Below, in pieces: positions 12,350-23,757 of a stretch of 64,000 nucleotides of DNA. Position 1 is the stretch's first letter. Each line of letters starts with the position of its first letter. Origin of the DNA: Utricularia gibba (taxonomy: Eukaryota; Streptophyta; Magnoliopsida; Lamiales; Lentibulariaceae); NCBI GenBank assembly GCA_002189035.1, contig NEEC01000019.1, positions 1,922,001 to 1,986,000 on the forward strand, given 5' to 3'. The notes beneath the pieces are model-generated. The model saw only the letters and a program-made list of their open reading frames with translations, was not told the origin of the DNA and did not search any database. The position numbers were made by a program, and so were the translations under genes.

Positions 12350-14360
12350 TTCAATTTACTAAAGGTATGTATCCCTCTTCGATACATGTTACGTGTGCAA
12401 GGCTTCTTTCTTGAAACAAATGAATCCATGCTCCTGTGAGATGATCTCTCCATGCATTTCATCCAAACCAAACGTTCTCCATGTCTTCTATTCACTTGAA
12501 CCTCTTCTGTCTCGCTGCATACTCATTGCTCTGTTTCTTTCCAGGGAAGTTGCTTCCATCACTGCCAGGATTTTAGAATCTCAGGACCCAGTTTTGCATC
12601 ACGTAAACACAAAAAGGAAACAGTGCAGAGCGGGGAAGCCGAAAGTGAAAGCTTGCATGCTTATATTCTATATTCCTTCCGGTCGTTCATTCCTGGAGTA
12701 TAGAAGCCCATGTTCTGATAGTCTTTGGGGCTACTACCTCTCATTGGGCCTACTGTATTGGGCTACAGGCCCATTCTCCTCAATGAAGTCTTGTTGATCA
12801 ACTCTCATGTCCACACCAGGTTTCAACTTTAAAAAAAATAACTGTTTTCTCATGGTTGTAAGCGTTTTCAATACACAAAAAATCAGAAACATTGTAGAAT
12901 TTCTATTTTTTAATAATTTGTAATATATCACTGTATTGGAAGTATTTTTCTTGCTTTTTAAAAAGTAAAAAAGTATTATATTCAACAGTTTAATAATGCT
13001 TCAATTGAGTGCTTAATGCATTTTAACATAAGTTTTCGATTTAAAATTTAGAGCTAGTTTGGTTGGAGTCTTTAATTTGTTTGATATTAAATAAGATTTA
13101 GATTAATTTAAAAAAAATATGAGTATATTTTGTAAAAAATGTTATTTATCACGTATTTGATATAAAGTTTTTATAAGTTAATTTATATATAATGTTGCTA
13201 AATTTAAATAAAAATTGATTGAGACTTGAATAATAAAGTAAATTTTTACAGATTATCAAATGAGCCCCTTAGTTGGTGTTGGTATGGCGTTTGCCTCACG
13301 CAGGCTGGGGAAGGAAAAACAACATATCCGGTTCCATTCCTCTTACAAAGGCATGGCTTTCCCCATTTCAAAAGTGGGATCTTTCCTTTTTATCAAAAGG
13401 GTATGTGTGTGTCTATCCACCGCACTTTACTAAACAATATGCAATCCTTGAGTGTTAGTTGGGTGGAAAAAGGCATGAATGGAGCCCTCGCTGATCATAC
13501 CACATCTGCGTTATCAGGGCTTTTCAGCTTTTTGTCCATCGATAATTCTTCCGTTTTTTTTTTACTCAATCAATGGGACTGCGAGTACGTGTTCTTGTTC
13601 TGAGTTCTGGTTCAGAGGTCCACAGCTTACTCAGCCCACGACGCCACAGCTTTTATGCGTCTCAAGAGGGAAAGAAGACCACGGGGCATGCACCAAAGAA
13701 GAAAATTCTTATTCGGACTGAATGGTGGCTTTTGAAAGAAAGTGTGAAGGGACTTGGAATTCCAAATATAGAAAGAGCCAAGTTAGTAGTGAAGTCCAAG
13801 ATTCAAAAGTCGCACCCCCTTTTGATGCTCTCCTGTCATCTCATCTCCTTAGTGGGTTCCCCCTCACCTTTGCTTTGTATCTGTTCCCCCCTTGGAGTTC
13901 TGCTTTTTATGACCCCCACTTGCCTGGGTTCCAAAAGTATGATAGTGCTCAACAAGTAAAAGCTCTATTTTGCTCTGGATTCCAGAACTAAACACGATAG
14001 AACCCAAGCAGGGACAATCAAGGATTACGGTAGCAAAATTATGGAATTGAGTGTACATGCGCGGGTAGCATTATTGGCCTTTAGTTTTTGAATTGTGTGA
14101 TGTTCGTGTTGCGAGAGTAGTCAACCGGTGGTTGGCTTTAGATATGGTTTTCCTGATTAAGCAAGCACTGTACCCGGCTATTTCAATTGGCTGATTGCTT
14201 GTCTGAGTAGGCAACTAAATACAACGACCACTCAAATGATTTCTGTCATTGCCAGTTTCCCTCGCACACAGCTTACAGACAAGCCAAACTTGTCTGAACG
14301 GCATCGCTTTCTTTTGGTAAAAGACTGTATGAATGAAGAGGAAGATTGGTGTGTGTCTGT
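12350..14360. other. Convergent intergenic region OTU7 / TOE3-like
   Basis: Two kilobases between two gene ends. It contains the 3' trailers of both, an AT-rich core at about 12890-13260, and a more balanced segment at 13270-14060. That segment has overlapping open frames of up to 128 codons, none resembling a family I recognise and none with convincing splice or start context. I see no transposon or RNA gene. Confidence 0.4.
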
Positions 14361-16524
14361 CTAAGAGGGCCTGGTAACCGTATGCTGCAATCCATTTGTC
14401 TGCAAAAAGATCCTTCGCATCAACGGGAATCCTGATGATGCTGCTGCAGAAGCAAGCAATGGATTTTGAAGAATCCTCGTTTGTCCCATGCCCACTTCTC
14501 CTCCTGCATTTCTCACCTGCTGATGAATCTGAAGTAAAACAGAATAGGGGTCAAAAAAATACACATCTAAGCTGATTGGGATCAGGATTGTCAGATAAAA
14601 TTTGGACACTAACGTTGTTGTAGCCTTGAAGGGTGAATGGTGCATGAACCAGGTGGGGAGGCTTAGCTGTCTTCCCTGCTGAGTTGATGTGAAGCTGAAA
14701 CGCCGTCTGCATGTCACCGTGTCCCGGCGGAAGATGACTGAAACCAAGCTGCTGTTGCTACAATCACCACACCGCACGTGTGAAGAACTAGAGTGAAGGA
14801 AAAAGCAGCGACTGGTTCGACTCATTTAAGTTACCTCAGGCTGATACAGAGCTGCCCTGCAACTAGGATCAACTTCTGACGCAGAGAGGGATTCCCCGTT
14901 CCCTAAACTCAGATCAAGATTGTGATCTGGGGCGTTGTTGGAGGAAGACTCTGTCAAACCACATTTCTAATAAGAACAGCACATGAAGCACCAAAGCAAG
15001 AAGATATGGAATTAAATTAACGTGTTTTGCAGACGAAATCATTAGTGATCACCTCCTCCTCCAGTTCTGAGCTCCTCCTCGTAAATGCTGGGATCGAAAT
15101 TGGTCACTGCTTCTTTACCATTGCATTTAATGGCGGCTTTATCATACGCCCTAAAAAAAGAGGAATTTTTGCGAAAGAGTAAACTACCCATTTCAGGTTT
15201 GGCGATTTCAATCCCAAATCCTGACAAAACCTCTGATTTTACCCACCTCGCAGCCTCGATTTCTGTATCGAACAACCCCAGATAAACGTATCTGTTTCAT
15301 TTAATTCAAGTCCAGAAGCACCAAGGTTACTCAAATCGAAGAAATTTATGGTGAAGTTTACGATGGTTGCTCACTTTTTGCCCAGAAACTGGCCCATTCG
15401 AGCTTCCCATTTGCCGCATTTGTGCAACGTTACCCCTCTGTATTTGGAGCTTCCTCGGGGAAAACCTGTGCTTTGTCGCCGGAGAACGTGGACAAACTCC
15501 TCTTTACTCAAGTTGCTCATCTGGAGATCGAAAAAAACCCATATGAAAATCGAAATCGGAATCGGGAGTTGTTGAATCGAAGTTACGATGCCTTTTTGAG
15601 GTCTTCAGCGTAATCTTCAAGGCAGAAATTTATGTCAGCTTCAACCCCTCTGAACTTTATCGCAGCTCTATCGTAGGCTCTGCTTTTACAGATACGAGAA
15701 ACAAAAATTAGAGCCGGGTGTTTCGCTTTCCGGAGGTTAACTTCAAGCCTTGAAGGGCTCACTCACCGCGCCGCCGCGTGGGCAGTGTCGAAGCCGCCTG
15801 CAAACCCAAAAAAAAAAAAAAACAGATTCAGAGAAGAAGGCGAGAAACCATAGAAAATGGGATTTTGAACAATCGGGAAACGAACCCAAGTACACTTGTT
15901 TCCCGCAGTCCCTGAAAAGAATTGCGTAGCGTTAGCGTTGAATTATTGTTGCATGTGAAGAGGAAATGGGGAAATGGAATGTTTGTTTGTTTTTCTTTTT
16001 TTGTTTTTGTTTTGATTGTATGATAACAGCTACCATATGTGGGACTCCCAACGCCCGGTTCGCCGGTAAAACGTCACGCCACGGTATTGGGAGCTCCGGG
16101 AGCGTGGCCCACGGCGGCTCTTCTTAAGCCGCGTTGTTTCAACCCCCGCCGATTGACCGGGAAAAGAGTTATTCCCGCCCTTGGAGAACTCGATTCCCAC
16201 CCAGTGGGCCGCCCTCGGGAAATCGGGCGGCGCCTCGCCGCCGACAGCCACCACCTCTGGGTCGCCGGGGCCGACGGGGAAGAAGTTCCGTGTCACCGGC
16301 GACGACTTGGAGTTTGAAGATTGGTCTGTTTCCTCCTCGACTTCAGAACCAACACAGAACCCGAAAATCTTGCTGCTGCTCTTCTTGTTTGTGCTTCTTC
16401 TTGTACTGCTGTCAAACACTTTTTGCTGCTCATCAGCCACGACCACCATAGACGAACCCGAATCCGAACCAGAAAGAACCCCTTTTCCTTTCTCTCCGGC
16501 GGGTTCAAAGTTAAGATCCCACAT
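14361..16524 (-). CDS. TOE3: TOE3-like euAP2 transcription factor, miR172-regulated
   Basis: Nuclear AP2-family repressor of the TARGET OF EAT type, which controls flowering time and floral identity. Exons are 16524-16034, 15911-15886, 15797-15767, 15679-15592, 15520-15375, 15291-15247, 15150-15053, 14950-14835, 14757-14614 and 14528-14361, giving 450 residues. The tiny 26- and 31-base exons inside the first AP2 domain are typical of the family. The N-terminus MWDLNFEP holds a DLNxxP repression motif. AP2 domain 1 (about residues 145-210) has [20 protein letters not shown]2 domain 2 (about 237-300) has [19 protein letters not shown], with Lys where Arg is usual. LDLSLG near residue 320 is an EAR motif. 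The intron after exon 4 begins with GC. The last exon carries a miR172 site. Its position next to OTU7 matches the Arabidopsis order. Confidence 0.93.
14426..14446 (-). promoter_or_regulatory. miR172 target site in TOE3-like coding sequence
   Basis: On the minus strand the last exon reads GCAGCATCATCAGGATTC with flanks, encoding AASSGF. This is the conserved miR172 complementary site of AP2/TOE genes. Against the usual miR172 it shows a G:U wobble in the centre-right and mismatches only at the outermost positions. It predicts post-transcriptional and translational repression by miR172. Confidence 0.92.
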
Positions 16525-17510
16525 TTTATTCCTGGGATCACACAAGCCACAAAAAAAGCCCAAAGAACAGAGTCCTCTCTTTCCCAGCTAAAAGACCCCG
16601 GTCATCCTCTTCCTCTTCTGTAATAAAACAAGCTCCATTAAACAAGAATTGTTCTGCTACAGAAGCAGACGCAAACAGAAGAATTAAATGGATCTCTGTT
16701 ATCTAGACTAGAAAAATCCACATGCCCCCGGCTAACGCATAGGCTGCCCAAATTCTGCACCAACCATGTCCCTGTTTATTCACACGCAGGATCACCCTGA
16801 ATCTGCAAGAAAGAGAATTTATACCTCCAACTTCATTGATGACACAGCCAACCCAAAAAACAAAGAAAGAGGACGGGGAGAACAAGTAGAAGGAAGAGGA
16901 GGAAGAGGAGGAGGAGGAATCAGCCACTTTTTCTTTGCTTCCCTTGAGCTAAACTCCAATCCAGAATCTCCCATGTCTCTCTCCTTACTATTTATGGGTG
17001 CCTCTACCATTCATGGCCCATCCCCTTTACTCCCTCATCTCCACTGCTCCACACATATCCAGTCTCCACTGTCACCTGTCTCCCCTCACCATCCCCCTCC
17101 CTCCCTCAGCCCAAAATCTCCCCATTTATCCATAGCTTCCTTCCTTCCTTCATCAACTCTCATTCCAACCTAAACTCATTTTACCTCTTCCACAGATGTT
17201 CCATTTAGTAGAACTAACTGAACAGAGCCATGCTCAGCTTGCAAAAAGAAAAAATCCACACAAATGATTTAGAAGTTGGATGATTGTTGTGATTTAGACA
17301 TTGACTGGAAAGGGTTTATTATGAATGGAAAAGAGACACCCCTCAAAGTAGAAGGTACACACTACATATTTATTTTGTTACTCTTTGGGGGCCAATGGAT
17401 TTATGACATAGTACTAGATTAGGCACGACCACCACTCCTCACCTTCTCGTAGCATCATTTTCCCACACAATTAATTATTTATGGAATTAAAGACAAAAAA
17501 ATGTGCTGAT

Positions 17511-17534
17511 AATACCATATATATATATGGTATT
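17511..17534. repeat. 24-base perfect palindrome around a TA run
   Basis: AATACCA, then a TATATATATA core, then TGGTATT: the two arms are exact reverse complements. It could form a hairpin. It may simply be a TA microsatellite with matching flanks. Confidence 0.7.
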
Positions 17535-19984
17535 GGGTCTAAACAACAACACCTAACGTTGGTTACGAGTGTGAGAGTAGATGTAATTAAATAGATGAAT
17601 CTTCATAATTTTATGTGACATATTTTTTTCGTAATATAATTAGATGTCATTTAGGCCTTAAACCCTATTTCCTAACGTCATCATTTTTCTTTACAACGGC
17701 AGAATATCATTATTACAATCAATTTCAGAAATAATGTATTAAGTTCATAAAAAATATATTGTTCTCCCAAAAAAACAGAAATTAAGTAAAAAAACACGTG
17801 TCGTGTTGGGGGGGAATAAATTCATGTAAGAAGATGAATTAATAAGGGAGCAATAATTAATGATATGGACAAGGACCATACTTTAAAATTTGTATGTATG
17901 GTCCAATAGAATAATGCAACAATGTCTGTGAATTATTTTCTCGTTACGCCACCATAAATGACTCAATTATACCCTACCCGCACCAACATTACTTTATACT
18001 GGCTACCCCTCGACCCCTCACACGACATGCTCACCATGCTCCTCCTTCATTACACTAATTGTATCACTACTCTCTTGGGTCAATTTCTACTTCACTCTCA
18101 CGCTAATATAAAAAAAAAAAAATAGTTTTTTTTATCAGATTTCTAAATCATATTACTATTTCCATATTTTTAGTGTCTTGAGTGGGTGTTTTTTCACTAG
18201 ATTTCAGAGGAGGATGAATCTTGCGCGGCACATGGTCCAGGTAAATAATAAAGTTGTTATATAATTCTGGAAGATTCCCGTCCCGTTCTAACACACACAC
18301 ACGCATAGTGTCCAATAATTGGACTGGAGCCGCACAGTGCCCATCCATAACTTCCAGGCATTGTGCTAATCCCTAGGAATGTCTAATAACCTGCTACCAT
18401 AAAACATTTTCCATGTTCAATTACTAATTATGTGCCTTCAATAAATTTATGACTCAGTCCCATAGTTTTGAAATGATTTTCGAAACAATATATTGAGGGT
18501 AGTATGAAATCATTATGATTTCAAAAGTATAGCATTAGAATCAATGTTTTTAGTTAACGTGATTTTTACCTTCTCTAATTACATTTTTTGCATGATGAAT
18601 TGTTATATAAAAGTTTGATCATGTTTTATGTAATTCGTTTGATAGTAAGATATTAGTATATTTAAGTATATGTATATATATTCAATTATATATAATATTT
18701 AATATTTGAGAATAAAAATATGAGTAAGTGAATAGTATAGATATAATTAACCTAACTCGTCATTTATGTATATCATTCATATATTTAAAAAATAAATATG
18801 TATATGATATAATCATACAAGATTGGCATATGTATACTAATTAAGCAAATAGTATTATATGTTTAAATTTAAGTATATACATTTTATACGTAACTATCAA
18901 ATACCCTCATAGTATTTCACATGCTTGAAATAATTGAATAAAAATAACACTATACGCTTTTTTTTAATAAAAATCGGAGGTCCAAAGCGAAAGTACTCAT
19001 TTGGCCTCGTTTTTTTTGTAGGAATAAAGTATTCCAGCTACAGTGATATGAATAATGCAAGCAACACTGGTGGCGGCAGCGTGTGGTGTACGAGGTTTGT
19101 GCAAGTAAGGCGGCTGTTGCGCCACGTCGCCTTGCGGTATTTATAATCCTTAAAAACATAAAATAATGAGACTCGTCACGGCGAGGAGTCGTGCCACGCT
19201 GCTCCCTAGCGACGGAACCATATTATATTATCATTATAATATTAAAAAAATGCGTAGTTGGCCATGTTGACGGCGCACCCACTTTATTTGTTCCCGAATT
19301 GTATAAAGCGTCGTATCTGCTAAGATTCTAACCGATCCTGCTTCCAAAGCGTATCGTGTTGTTGTCGGGTTTAATTTGTGTAATTTTTTTTTAAAATAAA
19401 ACCAAGATTACTTTACTTACTGTCGGAATTCATCGTCAAAACACCATCGAAATGGGGCATGCCATGCCCCTACAAGGAAAATGTACATGGTAGGGCATCT
19501 TGTCCTACGCAGCACATGCATTGTTAGGGGGAGTTTAAGGGTCGTCCGTCCGCCCGTCGTCTATGTACAAAATACCCGAATATAGTCTAAACATTTGTAT
19601 CCGGGTTCGAATACCCGAACCGGAATTATGTTTCACATTTCGTTACGTTCATATAAACGAGACCATAAGACGTATCCAATACCGATCACGTGTTGATATT
19701 TGGTGGATCGGATTCGGTATTTCGATTGGGCTCACATAATGAAGGCCCAATTGATAGAGGAGTACAGCCCACTACGAGGTGGAGGCCATGAGCCCCAATT
19801 TGAGCTTCTTACCGGTCTGGTTGACGTGCACCGCGAGGCTTCAAAGGGCACGCGGAAATTGATGATCACATTTTTCAACAATGCATTCCGTGCACGAGTC
19901 GAGACGTTTAGTAGGTTTACACCTGCGACACGTAGACGTGGACACGCTACATGACAAATTCAAATCCCATGCTTCTCAGACGAT

Positions 19985-20018
19985 TCCGACACCGACGCTT
20001 GTCGGACTCCGTGTCGGA
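19985..20018. repeat. Nested inverted repeat
   Basis: Outer arms TCCGACAC and GTGTCGGA are exact complements. Inside lies a second stem, CCGAC-GCTT-GTCGG. The GC-rich hairpin stands out from its surroundings. It may be debris of a repetitive element. I cannot test copy number here. Confidence 0.6.
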
Positions 20019-20567
20019 CTTGTTTAAGAAACTCCATCCGAAAGCCAGAGCTTTTCTACACCATCCCCCTCCTTTTTCACTCTCAAAATATTATTATTTT
20101 CATTTACTGTATTTAAAAAAATATTTCTAGAATTTACAATAAATATACAGAAAAAAAGATGGCAATTCTAACTAATTTGAAATTTGTAGCCCCGGTTAGA
20201 AACTTCCATTGATACCGTTGACCAGAGTGGATCAAAAGGGTACGCACTGGTGGGGCCACGTATTCGGATAAGCTGCCTAATTAAGAAATATTAAAAAATG
20301 AGTTTAAATAGGCGTCATTAGGCACTACGTGAAAATAATAATAGCACGCGCATAATGCTTGACTTTCGACGCACTAAAACGCCCTAAGGACGACGCCTAG
20401 ACGACTAAAGAGAGGGTCTAGACGATAGGGGGCAGTGGTTGAACATAATGTAGATCAAAAGGGGCCATTATGTAATTTTTTTTAATTATTTCAAAAAATA
20501 TATTCTTATTATTTTAGTATGAGGTCCAATTCCCGAGTACTACCTAGTAGGGAGCCTAGCCCCGGAC

Positions 20568-20583
20568 GCATGCATGCATGCAT
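20568..20583. promoter_or_regulatory. (GCAT)4 tandem with overlapping RY (CATGCATG) motifs
   Basis: Four exact GCAT units about 170 bases upstream of the PPO copy 1 start. CATGCATG is the RY element bound by B3-domain factors in seed genes. Function here is inferred only from the motif and position. Confidence 0.35.
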
Positions 20584-20755
20584 TAGCTTCTTAACTATCT
20601 GGTTAATGGTGTTTAATTAATCGCGTAATATCTTGATGTTTACACGGGGAAACGCGCTCCGTTGACATTTCTATGTATTTTCTAGACTAACTTAATGCCT
20701 TTAAATTGCTGCTCATTGGCCATGGGGGTTTAACCGGGAACGGTATCTAGTTCTC

Positions 20756-22492
20756 ATGGCTGCGAGCAGCTCCGCCTGTTCCCTGCCTCTTCTTTGCCCC
20801 TCTGGTTTCCGACGCCGGCAACACCATGCTGCCGTCGCTATGAAACCTTTCCGTGTCACATGCACATCGGAATCATCGGAGTCTAGCGCTAAGTTTGACC
20901 GGCGCAACATCCTCATCGGCCTCGGCGGTCTCTACGCTCTCACTGGCTCCTCAAACGTGTCTAATGCTGCGCCGATCTCTGCCCCGATCTGAGTAAATGC
21001 GGGCCACCGGCGGATCTTCCCCAGGGAGTCCCTATGACAAACTGCTGCCCCCCGTTCTCTGACAAGATCATCGACTTTGTGATCCCCGGAAAGACAGGGC
21101 GGCCACGCGTACGCCCTGCTGCGCACTTGGCTGATCGGAACTATATAGAAAAGTTCAACAAGGCCGTGCAGATGATGCGGGATTTGCCGGATAGTGATCC
21201 CCGTAGCTTCAAGAATCAAGCAAATGTTCACTGCGCTTACTGCGATGGCGCTTATGATCAGATCGGGTTCCCTGATTTGGAAATTCAAGTGCATAACTCA
21301 TGGCTGTTCTTCCCCTTCCATAGATTCTATCTCTATTTCTTTGAGCGCATTTTGGGGGAACTCATCGGAGATCCCAATTTCGCCATGCCCTTTTGGAACT
21401 GGGATTCCCCCGCAGGGATGAGGATGCCGGTGATGTACGCCAACAAGACCTCTGCTCTGTACGATAGTCTGCGCGATGCACTTCATCAGCCCCGAAGCTG
21501 ATGGACTTGAATTTCAACGGCACCGATCCGACCATAAGCGATGAGGTGCAGATTCGGAGGAATCTCACCCTCATGTACAGGCAGATGGTTTCGAACGCCA
21601 AAACGAATGAACTCTTCTTCGGAAGTGCGTACAGACAAGGAGACGAAGCAAATCCAGGGAGCGGATCTGTAGAGAGCACTCCTCACGGACCGGTTCATGT
21701 TTGGACCGGTGACAGAAACCAGGACCATTTCGAAGATATGGGGAATTTCTATTCCGCCGGGAGGGATCCCATCTTCTTCGCGCACCATTCCAACATCGAC
21801 AGACTGTGGCAGATCCGCAAAACGCTTGGGGGCAAATTCGCTAAGGACATCAGCGACCCAGATTTCCTCGACGCTTCCTTCCTTTTCTACAATGAAAAGG
21901 CTCGACTCGTCCGTGTCCGAGTCAGGGACTCCCTGAATTTGGAGAACTTGGGGTACGCGTACCAGGACGTGGAGATTCCATGGCTGAAGACCCGCCCAAA
22001 GCCCAGACTCTCCGCAGTCGTCAGGAAGTTGAAGAAGCTCGGAAAATCAAACGCCGCCGAGGAACCCCAGCGCCAAGAGACGTCCTGCCGGGGAAACTCG
22101 ATAGAGTTCTGAGGTTCACCGTGAAGAGACCGACTAAGAAGCGGAGCAGGAAGGACAAGGAGGAGAAGGAGGAGATATTGGTGATACAGGGGATCGAAGT
22201 TGGCAGAGATGTGTATGCCAAGTTCGACGTCTACATCAACGATGAAGATGATGACATCAGAAGCTCGGAGACGGACACCGAATTCGCCGGAAGCTTCGTG
22301 AATGTTCCCCATAGACATGATCACAAGAAGCATGGGAAGAAGATCAAGACAAAGCTCCGATTGGCGATTAGTGATATTCTGGAGGATCTCGAAGCGGAGG
22401 ATGATGAAAATGTCGTGGTCACTTTGGTTCCCACTAGCAACGGCGATGCCATCACCGTTCATGGTATCAAGATCGAGCTACACGATGGTTAA
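20756..22492 (+). pseudogene. PPO: Polyphenol oxidase copy 1, frameshifted three times (pseudogene or consensus errors)
   Basis: Copy of the type-3 copper enzyme that oxidises o-diphenols to o-quinones in the thylakoid lumen. It is collinear with the intact neighbour at 23758 over its whole length and has no intron. The frame is lost three times by one base each: at the CCCC run 20982-20985 (stop at 20990), at the CCCC run 21490-21493 (stop just after), and at the CCCC run 22065-22068. One further C in each run would give a single open frame. No copper ligand is damaged: [38 protein letters not shown] and HHSNIDRLW are all kept. The DWL and KFDV C-terminal domains are also intact. That pattern suits either very recent inactivation or sequence error. 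The start ATG is followed by a transit-peptide-like region and a twin-arginine segment (DRRN). Confidence 0.85.
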
Positions 22493-23757
22493 TTTTTTTG
22501 TCTTGGTGTTTTTTTTATTAAATTGTATTCCAAATAAATAAATGCGGTTGGGTTATTTTTTTAAAAAAAATTATTCTGCAAAAAAGTTTGCATCTTTTTG
22601 AAGATTTTAAATATATATTATTTGAATTAGAAAATGATCACAAAATCATTTATAAAACTTTTTTCTATAAATATAAATTGTTTCACACATAAATTATTTA
22701 AAAGTTCTTATTTTTGCATTAGTGGCCGACAATTACAAAAAATCCAGCTGTTCACTTTTTTACATGAATGCACATGCCAAAATGAAATGAAGATGAAAAG
22801 TTAAGTTTGTCTGTAACAATTTTCTATTTAAAGAAAGCTTTTTAGAAATAATTTTATTATCAAATATAACATACTTTTATTTTCAAAGGTTCATACCTTT
22901 AAATATGCTTGTTTTTTTTTTAAAAAACATGTAAATAACTTTAGAATTGATTTTATTAAAATTGATTGAATAATTGATATATATTTGAAATTATTTTTTA
23001 AAAATTATTATTATAGAATTGAATAATGTTTATAAGTTATCCATATGATTTTCATAGAATTGAATTGATTATAAAAAATTAATTCTCGTAAAATAGTGTT
23101 AGATATGTGTTTTTTAAAATAATAAAATTGATTTTAATTGAATAGAATTAGTATCCAAAGTTCACCATACAAACGTTACTTTCATTTTATTAAAAAATTT
23201 TTTTAAAAAAGAATGAAATAGATTGTCGGATTAGAATGCATTATATTGAGAGAGACAAATACCCACGTGGCATGTTGAATGGCGGCGGACATTTCCAGTG
23301 TCCGTGGTCAAATCTGCGTCCTTATGAATGGGAATGCTCTAAATTCAAGCGAGCCTCAAACTATAGATCTCAGATCTTGTTGTCTTAATAAATTTGTAAA
23401 TTAATTACCTTTTGGATTTGATTATATGTTTTTTATTTAAAAAATCGAACTCTAACTCGATTACCCGATGAAGGATGGATCCGGGTGGGTAATCGGGTTG
23501 GGGCATAGGCTTTATCGAGGTCACAGTCGTGGGGGTAGATAAACCCAACTCAACACCTAATCCAGATCCATTATTTTTTTATTATTTTATTTTCTCTGAT
23601 ATCAATTAAAAAATACAAAAAAACGGGCTGCTGACGATTCTTCGTCTTCCATATGCTTTAAAACGAGCGAAAGTTTAGACAATTCAGCGAGTTTTTGGGG
23701 CGGCTTTATTAAATTGCAGAGTGGGCACAAGATATTTCACCATCGGAAAGATTTATC
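22493..23757. other. Intergenic region between the two PPO copies
   Basis: About 1.26 kb, strongly AT-rich to about 23.2 kb, with many A/T runs. A CACGTGG G-box lies at about 23274-23280, roughly 480 bases upstream of PPO copy 2. A GC-richer patch near 23465-23560 follows. No coding sequence was recognised. Presumed 3' end of copy 1 and promoter of copy 2. Confidence 0.4.

Larger units (their letters stand above)
16525..20755. promoter_or_regulatory. Long intergenic region, TOE3-like / PPO copy 1
   Basis: The largest gene-free stretch (4.2 kb). The left part, to about 17.2 kb, has a purine-rich tract on the plus strand (16861-16919) and a pyrimidine-rich tract (about 17050-17160). Read from the minus strand the first would give a CU-rich TOE3 leader. 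The middle (17.3-19.0 kb) is very AT-rich. CACGTG boxes lie at 17795-17800 and 19687-19692. From 19.0 to 20.4 kb the composition is mixed and looks like old degraded sequence with an inverted repeat, but no transposon protein is readable. A (GCAT)4 block lies at 20568-20583. Confidence 0.4.

Noticed and set aside
13226-13991. Several overlapping plus-strand open frames of 60-128 codons
   Set aside because: No recognised domain, frames overlap each other, and no convincing start or splice context. Likely chance frames in a low-stop segment.
16030-17173. Plus-strand open frames of up to 136 codons over and beside the first TOE3-like exon
   Set aside because: They are antisense shadows of the GC-rich TOE3 exon, or low-complexity Ser/Pro/Arg reading of purine and pyrimidine tracts.
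19700-19954. 84-codon plus-strand frame considered as a transposon remnant
   Set aside because: No reverse transcriptase, gag, integrase or transposase motif can be read in any frame. Evidence is too weak to call.
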